From the NCBI RefSeq assembly GCF_019603315.1, contig NZ_CP080649.1, positions 2,118,176 through 2,182,175 on the forward strand: a stretch of 64,000 bases of DNA, written 5' to 3'. The first letter of the stretch is position 1. Each line of letters begins with the position of its first letter. Position numbers and translations under genes: made by a program. The stretch comes from Ruficoccus sp. ZRK36 (lineage in GTDB: Bacteria; Verrucomicrobiota; Verrucomicrobiia; Opitutales; Cerasicoccaceae). This document shows, piece by piece, positions 26,611-35,470 of this stretch. Below the pieces are notes generated by a model, which worked only from the letters and a program-made list of their open reading frames with translations, was not told the origin of the DNA and made no database searches.

Positions 26611-27771
26611 TTACTCAGTGGCGTCGGTCAGCTTCTTACGCCGACTGCGCCAGCCCATATAGGCTGCACCCAGGGTTAGCAATATGCCGCCCATAACGGT
26701 GCTTGGCTCGGGGATCACGGAGAAGTTCGAGAAGGGGACTAGCTGGCCGTTGGCGAGGAGTTTGGCCCCGTAGATACCGGGCGCCATGCCCTCGGGGTTC
26801 ACAAAGCTGATCGAGTTGACCTGGTCGGCGGTCAGGCTGCTGGCGTCTGTGCCGAAGTAAATCTGGCTGAACTCGCTTTCGCTGTTATTGTTCCCCCAGT
26901 TTGTGATGAGGAGGGTGCCGCTCCAGGTGCTGCTACTGCTGTCGGCGAAGTTGAGTGTACCGCCTTCGCCCAAGTCGATGGTAGAGGCAGAGGAAAGAGT
27001 CAGGCTGCCGAGCGTTTCGGAGTTCCCGCCGGTGGCGAAGTTACCGCCCGCCAGCTCCATGGAGGTGTTGTTGTCGATCTGGTTGGAGGAGGCGAGCAGG
27101 AGCGTGCCCCCCGAAACGGAGATGTTACCCGTCACGGCTGTCGCGCCGTTACTCTTGTCCAGAACGACGGTACCGTCCTGGATGTTCAGGCTGTTGAGAT
27201 TGTTGTTTTCGGAGCCGGTCAGCACCAGCGTGCTGTTGCCTTCCTTGGTGATCCCGCCGTTCGGGGCGACTGTGTCCCACTGCCAGCCCTTGTTGACCGC
27301 GCCGTTAATGATCAGGGTACCACCATGGTCACCGGTGATGAGGATATCGTCGTGCAGGTCGATCCCGCTGTTGATGATCGCGGTGCCGGTATGATTGACG
27401 CTGATGACCGGCGAGTTGGTAAATTTGAAAATCTTCTCGGACGAGTGGTTGTCGATGGTGTAGGTCGAGTTCCCCAGGCTCGTCTTGAAATTGATCTCCT
27501 TCTGGGTGTGGATCCACCCGTCGTTAAACGAGTAGGTCCCCTTGCCGAAGTTCATGATCGTGTTGGCGGCTGCCGGATCATCGTACTGCGAGGGGGGAGC
27601 GACGCCTCCAGCCCAGTTGGCACCGCTGGACCAGCCGTCGTACCAGGGGGTTCCTTTCCAGTTGTACACATCTCCGGCCCGCAGGGTGAAGGGCGCACAG
27701 GCTAGCGCCACGCAGGCGGTGATGGCACCTGCGCGAAGGAGAGTGGAACGGGATGTTAGGAGTTTGTGCAT
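26611..27771 (-). CDS. PEP-CTERM autotransporter-like beta-strand protein
   Basis: 386 residues from the ATG that begins the signal peptide (MHKLLTSRSTLLRAG, cut near LRAGD). A second ATG lies 21 bases upstream. The mature part starts YNWKGTPWYDGWSSGANWAG, typical of PEP-CTERM autotransporter-associated proteins. It continues with repeat strands such as GITKEGNSTLVLTGSENNN, LNIQDGTVVLDKSNG and NISVSGGTLLLASSNQ, then LGSLTLSSASTIDLGEGG. The sorting signal is VIPEPSTVMGG plus a helix and RSRRKK. Probably a surface-displayed beta-helix. Its role in the glycan region is unknown. Confidence 0.82.
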   Translation of the reverse strand: MHKLLTSRSTLLRAGAITACVALACAPFTLRAGDVYNWKGTPWYDGWSSGANWAGGVAPPSQYDDPAAANTIMNFGKGTYSFNDGWIHTQKEINFKTSLGNSTYTIDNHSSEKIFKFTNSPVISVNHTGTAIINSGIDLHDDILITGDHGGTLIINGAVNKGWQWDTVAPNGGITKEGNSTLVLTGSENNNLNSLNIQDGTVVLDKSNGATAVTGNISVSGGTLLLASSNQIDNNTSMELAGGNFATGGNSETLGSLTLSSASTIDLGEGGTLNFADSSSSTWSGTLLITNWGNNNSESEFSQIYFGTDASSLTADQVNSISFVNPEGMAPGIYGAKLLANGQLVPFSNFSVIPEPSTVMGGILLTLGAAYMGWRSRRKKLTDATE

Positions 27772-27992
27772 CGTCTTGTCGGCAAGATACATGTCTTGCC
27801 TCTATACTAGTAATATCGACCAAACGGCTGTTTGGACAAGGGCTTAAGGTGCGGTTTTTTGAGACTTTTATTTTTTCGCGTGTAACGTGCTGTGCAGCAA
27901 CGGCATGCGTACTTTTTATGAAAAAATTGTCAAGTCTTGCTCAATGGCGGTTCTCGCTTGAGGGGTTGGTGGGGGCGTGCTAGCTTGGGTCC

Positions 27993-28460
27993 ATGCTTCG
28001 TCCTGCCCTTTATGCCTTCATATGCCTGTTTTTGAGCTTTTCCGTGGCTCAGGCTCAGGAGGAAGCCCCTCAGCCCAATCTGGACGCGCTCAAGGTCGGG
28101 GACCCGCTGACCCCCGAGGACGGCGTTTACTGGAATCTGCAGGGTGAAGAAGGCATGATAAACCTGCGGTTTGTCGGTACGCGGCTACGCCTGTACTTTG
28201 TGGATGGGGCAGGGGAGCTGATTGAGCCTCCATACCCCATCGCGCTCGTGCGCTATGAAAATGCCGTTCGTACCGGCGGTAACCGCCAGTTGACGAAGCT
28301 CACGCTTGCCGGAGACGGCCTCTACCTGGCCAGCCCGCGGGTGATTCCGCAGCCACTGCGCTATCGGGTCTGGGTGCTGCTCAAGACCAACGAGTCCGAT
28401 GGGGAGGAGAAGGATACTCAGTCCTACCCGCAGCGGATTCTCAGCGGGCTGGGGCAGTAA
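27993..28460 (+). CDS. Small secreted protein of unknown function
   Basis: 155 residues with a signal peptide (MLRPALYAFICLFLSFSVAQ, cut near AQAQ). The mature part is beta-rich with LRFVGTRLRLYFVDGAGELI, VRYENAVRTGG and LTLAGDGLYLASPRVIPQPL. I do not recognise a family. It precedes a holin-4-like gene after 63 bp in the same direction, so the two may share a transcript. Probably periplasmic. Confidence 0.65.
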   Translation: MLRPALYAFICLFLSFSVAQAQEEAPQPNLDALKVGDPLTPEDGVYWNLQGEEGMINLRFVGTRLRLYFVDGAGELIEPPYPIALVRYENAVRTGGNRQLTKLTLAGDGLYLASPRVIPQPLRYRVWVLLKTNESDGEEKDTQSYPQRILSGLGQ

Positions 28461-28523
28461 GGCTGCTTTTCAAGTCGTTTTGCAGGGTTGCCAGCGCCCA
28501 AGAGGCGTGCGAAAGTAGGGGCC

Positions 28524-29006
28524 GTGCAGGAACAACGCCGCCAGAAAAAACAGATCAACTTTCTCAAGCTCTTACAGAGCTGGATACTCATCGCCTTGGG
28601 GGTGCTCTTGGCCTCCAGCCTGAGTGATGGCGTCAGCTACGACTCGCGCGGCACCTTCGTGCTCGTGGTGCTGCTGGTGAGCCTCTTTAACCTCGTGATC
28701 CGCCCGGTGCTGATCCTGTTCGCGCTGCCGTTCGTGGTCTTCACCTTCGGGCTCGGGCTGGTCGTGATCAATGCCCTGGTGTTGCTCTTGGTTGAGGCGG
28801 TGGTGCCGGGCTTTCACCTGGCGTCTTTCTGGTCAGCCATCTGGGTGGCGATCGTGATCAGCTTCGTCTCGCTGGTGGCAAATATGCTCATGGGCACTAG
28901 CCGGGTAAAGGTATCCGTCAAGCGCACAGGTCCACCCAAGGACGGCCCGCACGGGTCCACCGGTAAAAACCTGTCGAGCAAGGACGACGACGTGATCGAC
29001 ATCTGA
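28524..29006 (+). CDS. Phage holin 4-like (YvlD-type) membrane protein
   Basis: About 160 residues with four hydrophobic helices and the pattern of the Phage_holin_4_2/YvlD family: LIALGVLLASSL, LVSLFNLVIRPVLILFALPF, then GLGLVVINALVLLLVEAVVPGF. In bacteria this family is chromosomal and of unknown, non-phage function. There is no ATG: a GTG at 28524 with TAGGGG in front was chosen, and a TTG at 28488 in the same frame is an alternative. The C-terminus is a soluble, charged tail (SSKDDDVIDI). Confidence 0.75.
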   Translation: MQEQRRQKKQINFLKLLQSWILIALGVLLASSLSDGVSYDSRGTFVLVVLLVSLFNLVIRPVLILFALPFVVFTFGLGLVVINALVLLLVEAVVPGFHLASFWSAIWVAIVISFVSLVANMLMGTSRVKVSVKRTGPPKDGPHGSTGKNLSSKDDDVIDI

Positions 29007-29164
29007 TCGCCCCGCTTCATCTCGCAGCTTCGCCCGCCCCTCCATCACCCTTTCTCTGGTGCTTGGCGTACCCTCTGTACGCCGAATGCGAAACAAAACC
29101 GAAGCGGCATTGACGGCCCGCCCGATTGCGGCTTTAGTGCTCCTTTCCTCTAAGATATACCGAT

Positions 29165-30562
29165 ATGGCAGACGAACCGACATACGATCTGGTAGTAATT
29201 GGCGGCGGACCCGCCGGATATGCGGGCGCGATTCGCGCCGGACAGCTGGGCAAGAAAGTGGCCTGCGTCGAAATGGAACGCGCGGGCGGCACCTGCCTGA
29301 ACTGGGGCTGTATCCCCTCCAAGGCCTTGCTTAAGAGCGCCGAGCTGTACCGTACCATGCAGCACGCCGAAGACTTTGGGTTCACCGTGGGTGACATCAA
29401 GGTCGACTTCGCCAAGGTGGTGGAGCGCTCACGTGGCGTCGCCAATCAGATGGCCAAGGGCATCGAATTTCTCTTCCGTAAGAACAAGGTCGAGTACATC
29501 CGCGGCAAGGCCCAGATCAACGTCCCCGGCCTGGTCGAGATCACCGACGGCGAGGACAAGGGTAAGATCCTTTCTACCAAAAACATTCTCATCGCCACCG
29601 GTTGCCGCGCTCGCATGCTGCCTGGCCTCCAGCCCGACGGTAAGCGCGTCATGACCGCCCGCGAGATCCTCGATCGTCGCGACCTGCCCAAGTCCTGCAT
29701 CGTTCTCGGTGCCGGTGCCATCGGCATGGAATTCGCCTACTTCATGAACTCTTTCGGCTGCGAGGTGACCATCGTGGAAATGCTCCCGAACGTGCTCCCC
29801 GTCGAAGACGAGGAAGTGTCGAAGTTCGTCGAGCGCGCCTTTAAGAAGCAGGGGATAAACATCCTCACCGACACGAAGGCCGACAATATCGCGGTGACCG
29901 ACGACGGCGTCACCCTCGATGCGGTCAAGGACGGCAAACCCACGCCGCTGAAGGCCGAGAGCCTGCTCGTGGCTATCGGGGTCGGCGCCAACATGGAGGG
30001 CCTGCTCTCCAAGAAGGTCCGTCTCGAAATGGACCGCAAGTACATCAAGGTCGACCGCCACTACAATACCTCCGTTAAAGGCATCTACGCCGCTGGTGAC
30101 ATTATCGGGCCGCCCTGGCTCGCACACGTCGCCACCTACGAGGCCGTGCAGGCTGTCAACGGCATCTTTGGCCACGGCGAGCCGCGTCCGATGGAGCGCT
30201 TCCCCGGATGCACCTACTGCCAGCCGCAGGTCGCCAGCATCGGTATGACCGAGCGCGACGTGAAGGAAAAGGGCCTCAAGTACAAGGTCGGCAAGTTCCC
30301 CTTTACCGCCTCCGGTAAGGCTGTCGCCGCCGCCGAGTCCGACGGCTTTGTTAAGCTGATCGTGGCCGAGGAAGACGGCGAGATCCTGGGCGCGCACATC
30401 ACCGGCCATGAAGCCACCGAGCTGATCGCCGAGTACGCCCTGGGCATGGAGCTGGAAGCTACCTGGGAAGAAATTCACGGGACCATCCACGCTCACCCGA
30501 CCCTGAGCGAAGCCCTCATGGAAGCCGCCGCCGCCACCCACGGCGAAGCCATTCATATTTAG
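29165..30562 (+). CDS. lpdA: Dihydrolipoyl dehydrogenase
   Basis: A 465-residue FAD flavoprotein (E3) that reoxidises dihydrolipoamide with NAD+ in 2-oxoacid dehydrogenase and glycine-cleavage complexes. It shows the FAD motif LVVIGGGPAGYAGAIRAGQL, the redox disulfide in GGTCLNWGCIPSKAL (Cys44/Cys49), the NAD motif VLGAGAIGMEFAYFMNSFG, and the C-terminal active-site His-Glu motif HAHPTLSEALMEA. Full length for the family. No other complex genes are adjacent. Confidence 0.95.
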   Translation: MADEPTYDLVVIGGGPAGYAGAIRAGQLGKKVACVEMERAGGTCLNWGCIPSKALLKSAELYRTMQHAEDFGFTVGDIKVDFAKVVERSRGVANQMAKGIEFLFRKNKVEYIRGKAQINVPGLVEITDGEDKGKILSTKNILIATGCRARMLPGLQPDGKRVMTAREILDRRDLPKSCIVLGAGAIGMEFAYFMNSFGCEVTIVEMLPNVLPVEDEEVSKFVERAFKKQGINILTDTKADNIAVTDDGVTLDAVKDGKPTPLKAESLLVAIGVGANMEGLLSKKVRLEMDRKYIKVDRHYNTSVKGIYAAGDIIGPPWLAHVATYEAVQAVNGIFGHGEPRPMERFPGCTYCQPQVASIGMTERDVKEKGLKYKVGKFPFTASGKAVAAAESDGFVKLIVAEEDGEILGAHITGHEATELIAEYALGMELEATWEEIHGTIHAHPTLSEALMEAAAATHGEAIHI

Positions 30563-30824
30563 CCGCAGTCAGTGGAGTTGCGGGGCTGCGCGCCCCGCAA
30601 CCGCTGTGCGTGACCGCACTGGACATTGATGGGGCGACGCCCCATCGCTCACTGCGTTCGCTGCCCCAATAACAGGCATCTCCTATGGACTATGTCTTGG
30701 GGTGGCGACCCAGTTTGGGTACTTGAGCATCGGCGATTGCGGCAAGCATCTAAAATGCAAGCTTCGCTTGCCGCGAGTCCGGGCTGCGTAAGCCCGTAAA
30801 CAAAAACATTCTTTTATCCAAGCC
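30563..30824. repeat. Intergenic cluster of short perfect hairpins
   Basis: No gene is seen here. The gap carries at least four unrelated mini-palindromes: GTTGCGGGGC/GCCCCGCAAC (30577-30601), GATGGGGC/GCCCCATC (30628-30646), GCGGCAAGC/GCTTGCCGC (30739-30774) and CGGGCT/AGCCCG near 30780. None is followed by a T-tract, so they are not standard terminators. They may be REP-like or Rho-linked RNA structures after lpdA. Confidence 0.5.
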
Positions 30825-31460
30825 ATGACCCGAGTCATCATCATCCGCCACGGCGAGACCGAGTGGAATCTGCAAGGTCGCTATCAGGGGCAGGATAACT
30901 CACCCCTGACCGCGCGGGGTGTTGCCCAGGCCGAAGCGGTGGGGCAGCGTCTGGCGGGCGTGCATCTGGATGCTCTCGTTTCAAGCGACCTGCAGCGGGC
31001 TGTTGATACGGCGGATCGCATTGCTGCTCCGCATACGGGCACGCCACGCTTTACCGACGATCGGTTGCGCGAGCGCAACTTTGGCAAACTCACGGCGATG
31101 ACCCGTGTCGAGGCTCTGGAGAAATACCCGGAGGAGGAAAAGAGCTACCTCAGCCACGACCCGGACTACCGCATCCCCGGTGGTGAGAGTCTGCGTGATG
31201 TGTACGACCGTACTGCCGCTGCGCTCGATGAGTGGGCGGCGCGCTATGAGGGCAAGACGCTCTGCGTGGTCACGCACGGCGGCGCGCTTGGGCAGTTCCT
31301 GCGCTACGTGCTGGGCATCCCGCTCAATCACCGGCGCGCGTACAAGTTCGTCAACTGCGCCTACACGGAGTTCTCTTGGGAGGACGGGCACTGGCTCCTG
31401 CATACTTGGGGTGATATCCATCACCTGGCGCATCTCGGCGCCGAAGACGACATCCGCTGA
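30825..31460 (+). CDS. Histidine phosphatase family protein (phosphoglycerate mutase-like)
   Basis: 211 residues of the histidine phosphatase superfamily. The phosphohistidine motif RHGETEWN is at residues 8-15 and the second catalytic His is in CVVTHGGALGQFLRYVLG. The insert and length (about 200) fit the GpmB/CobC/broad-specificity phosphatase subgroup rather than the 250-residue 2,3-bisphosphoglycerate mutases. The exact substrate cannot be told. Cytoplasmic, apparently a single-gene transcript. Confidence 0.9.
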   Translation: MTRVIIIRHGETEWNLQGRYQGQDNSPLTARGVAQAEAVGQRLAGVHLDALVSSDLQRAVDTADRIAAPHTGTPRFTDDRLRERNFGKLTAMTRVEALEKYPEEEKSYLSHDPDYRIPGGESLRDVYDRTAAALDEWAARYEGKTLCVVTHGGALGQFLRYVLGIPLNHRRAYKFVNCAYTEFSWEDGHWLLHTWGDIHHLAHLGAEDDIR

Positions 31461-31703
31461 CGGCTATCGCCCTTCACTCTCGATCCTGTGCATCGGGATG
31501 GTTTTGTCTGAGCGATATTATGGACATCGCAGTGGCGGTGCGCCCTGTTGAGGTAGGGTGGGCTGGAACGGCTGCCCAGCGAGTCGCCGCTGCTGAACGG
31601 TGCCTCTGGTTTTCCAGATAGCGTTCTCCAAAAGAATGCTGCAGCAGCTGGACCTTTCGTCTTGTCATCGGCGCGTAACACGCCATCGTGTGTCCTTTCT
31701 GCT

Positions 31704-31778
31704 GCTCCCGTAGTTCAATGGATAGAATGTCGGTTTCCGGTACCGAAGATTCGGGTTCGACTCCCGGCGGGAGTACCA
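31704..31778 (+). tRNA. tRNA-Arg (anticodon CCG)
   Basis: A full cloverleaf can be drawn. The acceptor GCTCCCG pairs with CGGGAGT, the D-arm is GTTC...GAAT, the anticodon stem TCGGT/ACCGA has loop TTCCGGT (anticodon CCG), and the T-arm contains GGTTCGACTCC. The 3' end A-CCA is encoded. Confidence 0.93.
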
Positions 31779-31794
31779 GCTTTAACCCGGGCAC

Positions 31795-31822
31795 AAAAAA
31801 GCGGCAGGGGTTAGCCTGCCGC
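31795..31822 (-). terminator. Intrinsic terminator of the carbonic anhydrase gene
   Basis: GCGGCAGG and CCTGCCGC form a perfect 8-bp stem with loop GGTTAG. On the minus strand six T follow. It is placed 55 bp after the carbonic anhydrase stop codon and also faces the convergent tRNA-Arg. Confidence 0.85.
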
Positions 31823-31877
31823 CGAAAGGGAAATGTCGCTTAGGTGCGATGATGATGCTGGTGGCCAGCGTTATCGC

Positions 31878-32690
31878 TTAGCTCTCGGTTTCGAAGAACT
31901 CGACCTCGCCGGTGTCCAGGTGGTAGACCCCGCCGACGATGATGATCTCGCCGTCATCCTCCATTTGCTTGAGGATCGGGCTTTCCTTGCGGATCTGCTC
32001 CATAGCGAGCTTGACGTTGTCGTCGCACACGGCCTGGACGAACTCCGAGTTGCTCACGTCAGCATCACCAGAGAAGTTGGACTGAGCTTCTTTCACCGCA
32101 GGCTGGATTTTGGAGAGCATCGCAGTGATGTTGCCCAGCTCGACGCCCTGGATGGCAGAGCGGACGGCACCGCAGCGGTCATGGCCGAGGACGAGGATGA
32201 GCTTTGAGCCGGAAACCTTGCAGGCGAACTCCATGCTGCCGAGCATGTCTTCGTTGACGATGTTACCGGCTACGCGGGCGACAAAGAGGTCACCGATGCC
32301 ACGGTGGAATACATCCTCGACCGGCACGCGTGAGTCCAGGCAGGAAAGGATGACAGCCATGGGATACTGTCCGGCGGAGGCATCACGCACGCGCTGCGAG
32401 TTGTTGCGCACGGTCAGGTTGTCCGCGATGTACTCTTTGTTGCCTTCCTTGAGGATCGTCAGCACCTGCTCGGGCTCGAGCTGAGATTGATCCTGTTGAG
32501 TCAGGACGGTGTTGGGGATCACCTCCGACTCGGGGATCGTGACCATCTTGCCAGCGGGGCAGGCGGCCATTTTGTCGGCTGGAGCCTTGGCCGTCTTGTC
32601 GGTCGAGCAGCAGGAGGTGCCTGCCTGGAGGCTGACCGCTGAGCCTATGAGGCCGATGGAGAGAATCGAAACAGCTAACGTCTTTTTCAT
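31878..32690 (-). CDS. Exported beta-class carbonic anhydrase
   Basis: A 270-residue enzyme interconverting CO2 and bicarbonate. From the chosen ATG it has a signal peptide (MKKTLAVSILSIGLIGSAVS, then LQAG), so it is probably periplasmic. A longer frame to 32741 would bury the signal. Next comes a Lys/Cys-rich linker (CCSTDKTAKAPADK), then the beta-CA domain with zinc ligands in SCLDSRVPVEDVFH and GHDRCGAVRSA, and the DLFVARVAGN signature. Several periplasmic beta-CAs show this arrangement. It ends in a good terminator. Confidence 0.9.
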   Translation of the reverse strand: MKKTLAVSILSIGLIGSAVSLQAGTSCCSTDKTAKAPADKMAACPAGKMVTIPESEVIPNTVLTQQDQSQLEPEQVLTILKEGNKEYIADNLTVRNNSQRVRDASAGQYPMAVILSCLDSRVPVEDVFHRGIGDLFVARVAGNIVNEDMLGSMEFACKVSGSKLILVLGHDRCGAVRSAIQGVELGNITAMLSKIQPAVKEAQSNFSGDADVSNSEFVQAVCDDNVKLAMEQIRKESPILKQMEDDGEIIIVGGVYHLDTGEVEFFETES

Positions 32691-32894
32691 AGGAGGATGC
32701 AGGTTGGTGTGTGAGAGACCCGCCATCCGCACGTACGGCATGTGACGGGGATTGACCGCCTTTATTAATCCTATGTCGTCACTACGTCAAACACTAGGGT
32801 GATTTATTTATGCAGCCCGGAAGATGCACTTATCGAGCCTCAGCACCTGCTGGGCTGAGTGGTTTATTGGAAGGCGGTCGACGGTCGTGCCTGC

Positions 32895-33326
32895 TCAGCA
32901 GGGGGTGACGCCTTTTTTGAGCAGGATGTTGCCGTACTTGGCAGTCTCGCCGGTCATGAGTACGGCAAAGGCACCCTGTGCGCGCTCGTAAAAGGCAAAG
33001 CGGTCGATGCGGGCAATGTGCGGCGCGTCGGGCGCGTGCTTTTTGATCGGGACGAGATAGGACTTCTCAACGTCAGGATCGAGGGTGTCGCCAGCGACCG
33101 CAGCCATCATGATCAGTGGCGTGTCCACATAGGCATCGAGCTCGAAGAGCGGCAGGATCGCATCGAGCAGCTCGGGGATGCGCAGCCCGTCGGCGCGAAG
33201 GACGCGATCGTTGAAGCTCTCGCCGGGGAAGTGTGCGTCGGCCAGCACGATTTCGTCACCGTGACCCATGCGGGCGAGCACGGCGAGCAGTTCGGGGGAA
33301 ATAAGAGGGGAGATACCTTTAAGCAT
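32895..33326 (-). CDS. fucU: RbsD/FucU-family sugar mutarotase
   Basis: A 143-residue protein of the RbsD/FucU family, which interconverts alpha and beta anomers of fucose or ribose. It begins [20 protein letters not shown] with catalytic His22 in [14 protein letters not shown], and ends with [10 protein letters not shown], the typical FucU finish. The longer open frame upstream (to 33434) has no family similarity. It is the last gene of a minus-strand set after a TIM-barrel epimerase and a Gfo/Idh/MocA oxidoreductase, consistent with catabolism of fucose or a similar sugar. Confidence 0.88.
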   Translation of the reverse strand: MLKGISPLISPELLAVLARMGHGDEIVLADAHFPGESFNDRVLRADGLRIPELLDAILPLFELDAYVDTPLIMMAAVAGDTLDPDVEKSYLVPIKKHAPDAPHIARIDRFAFYERAQGAFAVLMTGETAKYGNILLKKGVTPC

Positions 33327-33443
33327 GACGGGAAAAGACGGTTGATGCCACGTGCCAACCGGTTGGTCCGGGGTGCGACAGAACTCGTAGGCTAGTGAAC
33401 GCCTTGGCCGATGGGAAGCCGTTTTTGGGGCCACAGCGCGCGT

Positions 33444-34511
33444 TTAGTGCTGCGCGAAGGCGGGGTTTGCGGCACGTACGGCGTCGATGACGTTCACGAC
33501 GGCGACTCCCTGCTCGACGGTGATCGGGTACTGCACGCCTTCGCGGATGGCGGCATAGAGAGCGTACCAGATCCGGTGCAGGTCGTCCGGAGCGGCGGGA
33601 CAGGCGGTGATCTTTTCCTCGACCCAGTTGACGGTCTCCAGGTCGGCGTAGCCGGAGGTGAAGCCGCCTTCGAGGGGCGGGTTTCCGTCGATGGCTGTGT
33701 TTTGCTTAAAAACCTGATCGGGGTCGATGTACTTGAGGTGGATCTCGTGGCCACGGCAGGTCAGGGCGCCGCGTGTGCCAAAGACGGTGTAGTCGTTTTG
33801 CGGGAGGGCGGCGCCACCGCTGATTTCCAGATCGACGACCAGGCCGCTCTCGCCCTTGAAGACGATCTTGACGTGGTCCTCGGCATCACCGATGGCGGCG
33901 ATGCACTTGAGGTCGCTCCACATGTCCTGCACCTTGTAGTCGAGGAACTGCAGGGCGTGGTCGATGATGTGCGGGCCCCAGTTGTTGAGCTGGCCACCGC
34001 CGCAGGAGAGGAGGGTCTGCCAGTCACTGCGGCGAAAGTAGCTGTGGCGGCAGAGCTTGATCTCAGCCACCTGCCCGAGCTTACCGGAGGCAATGATGCC
34101 CTTGATGTTGTTAAAGGGGGCCTCGAAGCGGCGGTTGTGGCGCAGGAAGAGCTTACCGGGGTACTGCTTGTCCAGCTCCAGCAGTCTGGCGCCGTCCGCA
34201 CGGGTGAGGGCGATCGGCTTTTCGAGGAAAACGAATTTGCCGGTGCTCAGGGCGCGTTCGCAGTGCGAGACGTGATCCTGAGAGCGTGTGGCGATGGAGA
34301 TCAGGTCTACGTCCGCGGCCTGAAGAAACGCTTCCTCACTGTCGTAGGCGGGGGCTCCGGTTTTTTCGCTGAAAATGCGGTTACGCTCGGGGTCGATGTC
34401 CATCCCGGCGCGGATTTCGAACTGCTGCGGGTATTGCTGGAGCTCCGAGACGTGTGTGATGAGACCGGCCCGGCCGAGCCCCCAAATGCCAACCTTGATT
34501 TTCTCTGACAT
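33444..34511 (-). CDS. Gfo/Idh/MocA-family oxidoreductase
   Basis: A 355-residue NAD(P)-dependent sugar or inositol dehydrogenase-type protein. The Rossmann motif is at the N-terminus (KVGIWGLGRAGLITHVSELQ) and the family signature FVFLEKPIAL lies near residue 95. The C-terminal substrate domain includes NWGPHIIDHALQFLDYK, whose His is usually catalytic. It is the middle gene of the sugar operon, before fucU. The specific substrate is unknown. Confidence 0.9.
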   Translation of the reverse strand: MSEKIKVGIWGLGRAGLITHVSELQQYPQQFEIRAGMDIDPERNRIFSEKTGAPAYDSEEAFLQAADVDLISIATRSQDHVSHCERALSTGKFVFLEKPIALTRADGARLLELDKQYPGKLFLRHNRRFEAPFNNIKGIIASGKLGQVAEIKLCRHSYFRRSDWQTLLSCGGGQLNNWGPHIIDHALQFLDYKVQDMWSDLKCIAAIGDAEDHVKIVFKGESGLVVDLEISGGAALPQNDYTVFGTRGALTCRGHEIHLKYIDPDQVFKQNTAIDGNPPLEGGFTSGYADLETVNWVEEKITACPAAPDDLHRIWYALYAAIREGVQYPITVEQGVAVVNVIDAVRAANPAFAQH

Positions 34512-34549
34512 GTTTCTGATCTGTCTGTTTTGTCGGATAGTGACAACAG

Positions 34550-34586
34550 AATGGGCCGAGGCAATGTTACATCGGCCCGGCCCATT
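34550..34586 (-). promoter_or_regulatory. Alternative hairpins between two sugar operon genes
   Basis: Two overlapping stems are possible: GGGCCGA with TCGGCCC (34553-34559/34572-34578) and AATGGGCC with GGCCCATT (34550-34557/34579-34586). They share bases, so only one can form. No T-tract follows. It may affect mRNA stability or expression ratio between the epimerase and oxidoreductase genes. Confidence 0.4.
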
Positions 34587-34615
34587 GAAAATGTGTGCTT
34601 CGTCTTGCTGTCTGC

Positions 34616-35407
34616 TTACAGGCCCTTGGAGCTGAGGAAGTCGTAGCTGGACTTGAGGCAGTCGAAGGGGTCGCGGTAGCAGTTGTCCTGCTCGACGCAG
34701 TACCAGTCGACGCCAGCCTTTTCGCAGGCGGGTAGGATGCCAGCCCAGTCCATGTTACCCTCGCCGATGGGGGCCATGCGAGTTTCGTTACCCGGCTCGT
34801 GGACTTCCTTGTCCTTGAGGTGGATGACGGGGACGCGCCCGGCACAGCGCTCCATGAAGGGTACGCAGTTCGCGCCGGAGTGCTCCAGCCAGTAGAGGTC
34901 AAACTCGAGCATGAAGTCCGGGGTGCTCTCATCGATCAGGATGTCGAGCAAGGTCTTGCCGCCCGGCTCGGGACGGAAGAACTCGATGGCGTGGTTGTGC
35001 AGGCCGAAGCGGATACCGGCGGCCTTGAGCTGCTCGACGACCGGGGTGGCTTCCTGGAGGAAGCGCCGGTAGTCCTCATAGGTGTAGGCGTAGCTGCGGG
35101 GGATGATGCCGATGGCGGTATAGTCGCAGCCGAGGGTCTGGTGAAAATCGATCTCCGCCTGGATGTTCTGGGTAAAGGACTCGAGGGGGCGGTGCGTGGC
35201 GATGCACTTGAGCCCGTTGTCGTCGAGCATCTGGCGGGCGGTCTTCGCATCCACCTCCGGGGCGTCGCCATTCATCGCGCCCACTGCGGAGAGCTGGACG
35301 GCGGGGTAGCCGATGTCGCTGATGGCCTTCAAGGTCTTGGCCAGGTCGGCGGCGGTCTTCGTGTGCTCACGCACGGTGTACATCTGTACGGCGGTCTTGG
35401 ATTGCAT
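34616..35407 (-). CDS. Sugar phosphate isomerase/epimerase (AP-endonuclease-2-like TIM barrel)
   Basis: 263 residues, starting MQSKTAVQMYTVREHTKTAA. The start matches the family; the frame is open to 35476 without similarity. Signatures of the xylose-isomerase-like TIM barrel are GYPAVQLSAVG, GLHNHAIEF (metal-binding His and Glu region), FMLEFDLYWLEHSG and VIHLKDKEV (metal-binding His). These proteins isomerise or epimerise sugars, keto-sugars or inositols. It is first in the minus-strand operon and divergent from an AraC regulator. Confidence 0.88.
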   Translation of the reverse strand: MQSKTAVQMYTVREHTKTAADLAKTLKAISDIGYPAVQLSAVGAMNGDAPEVDAKTARQMLDDNGLKCIATHRPLESFTQNIQAEIDFHQTLGCDYTAIGIIPRSYAYTYEDYRRFLQEATPVVEQLKAAGIRFGLHNHAIEFFRPEPGGKTLLDILIDESTPDFMLEFDLYWLEHSGANCVPFMERCAGRVPVIHLKDKEVHEPGNETRMAPIGEGNMDWAGILPACEKAGVDWYCVEQDNCYRDPFDCLKSSYDFLSSKGL

Positions 35408-35470
35408 AAGGGGGATGAGTTCGGGGTTGCCGGAGTGGTTTCTGTTAACGCGTAAGCCTACCAGAATTGA

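Noticed and set aside
28488-29006. Holin-like gene as a sign of a prophage
   Set aside because: The Phage_holin_4_2/YvlD family is common on bacterial chromosomes outside phages, and no other phage gene is nearby.
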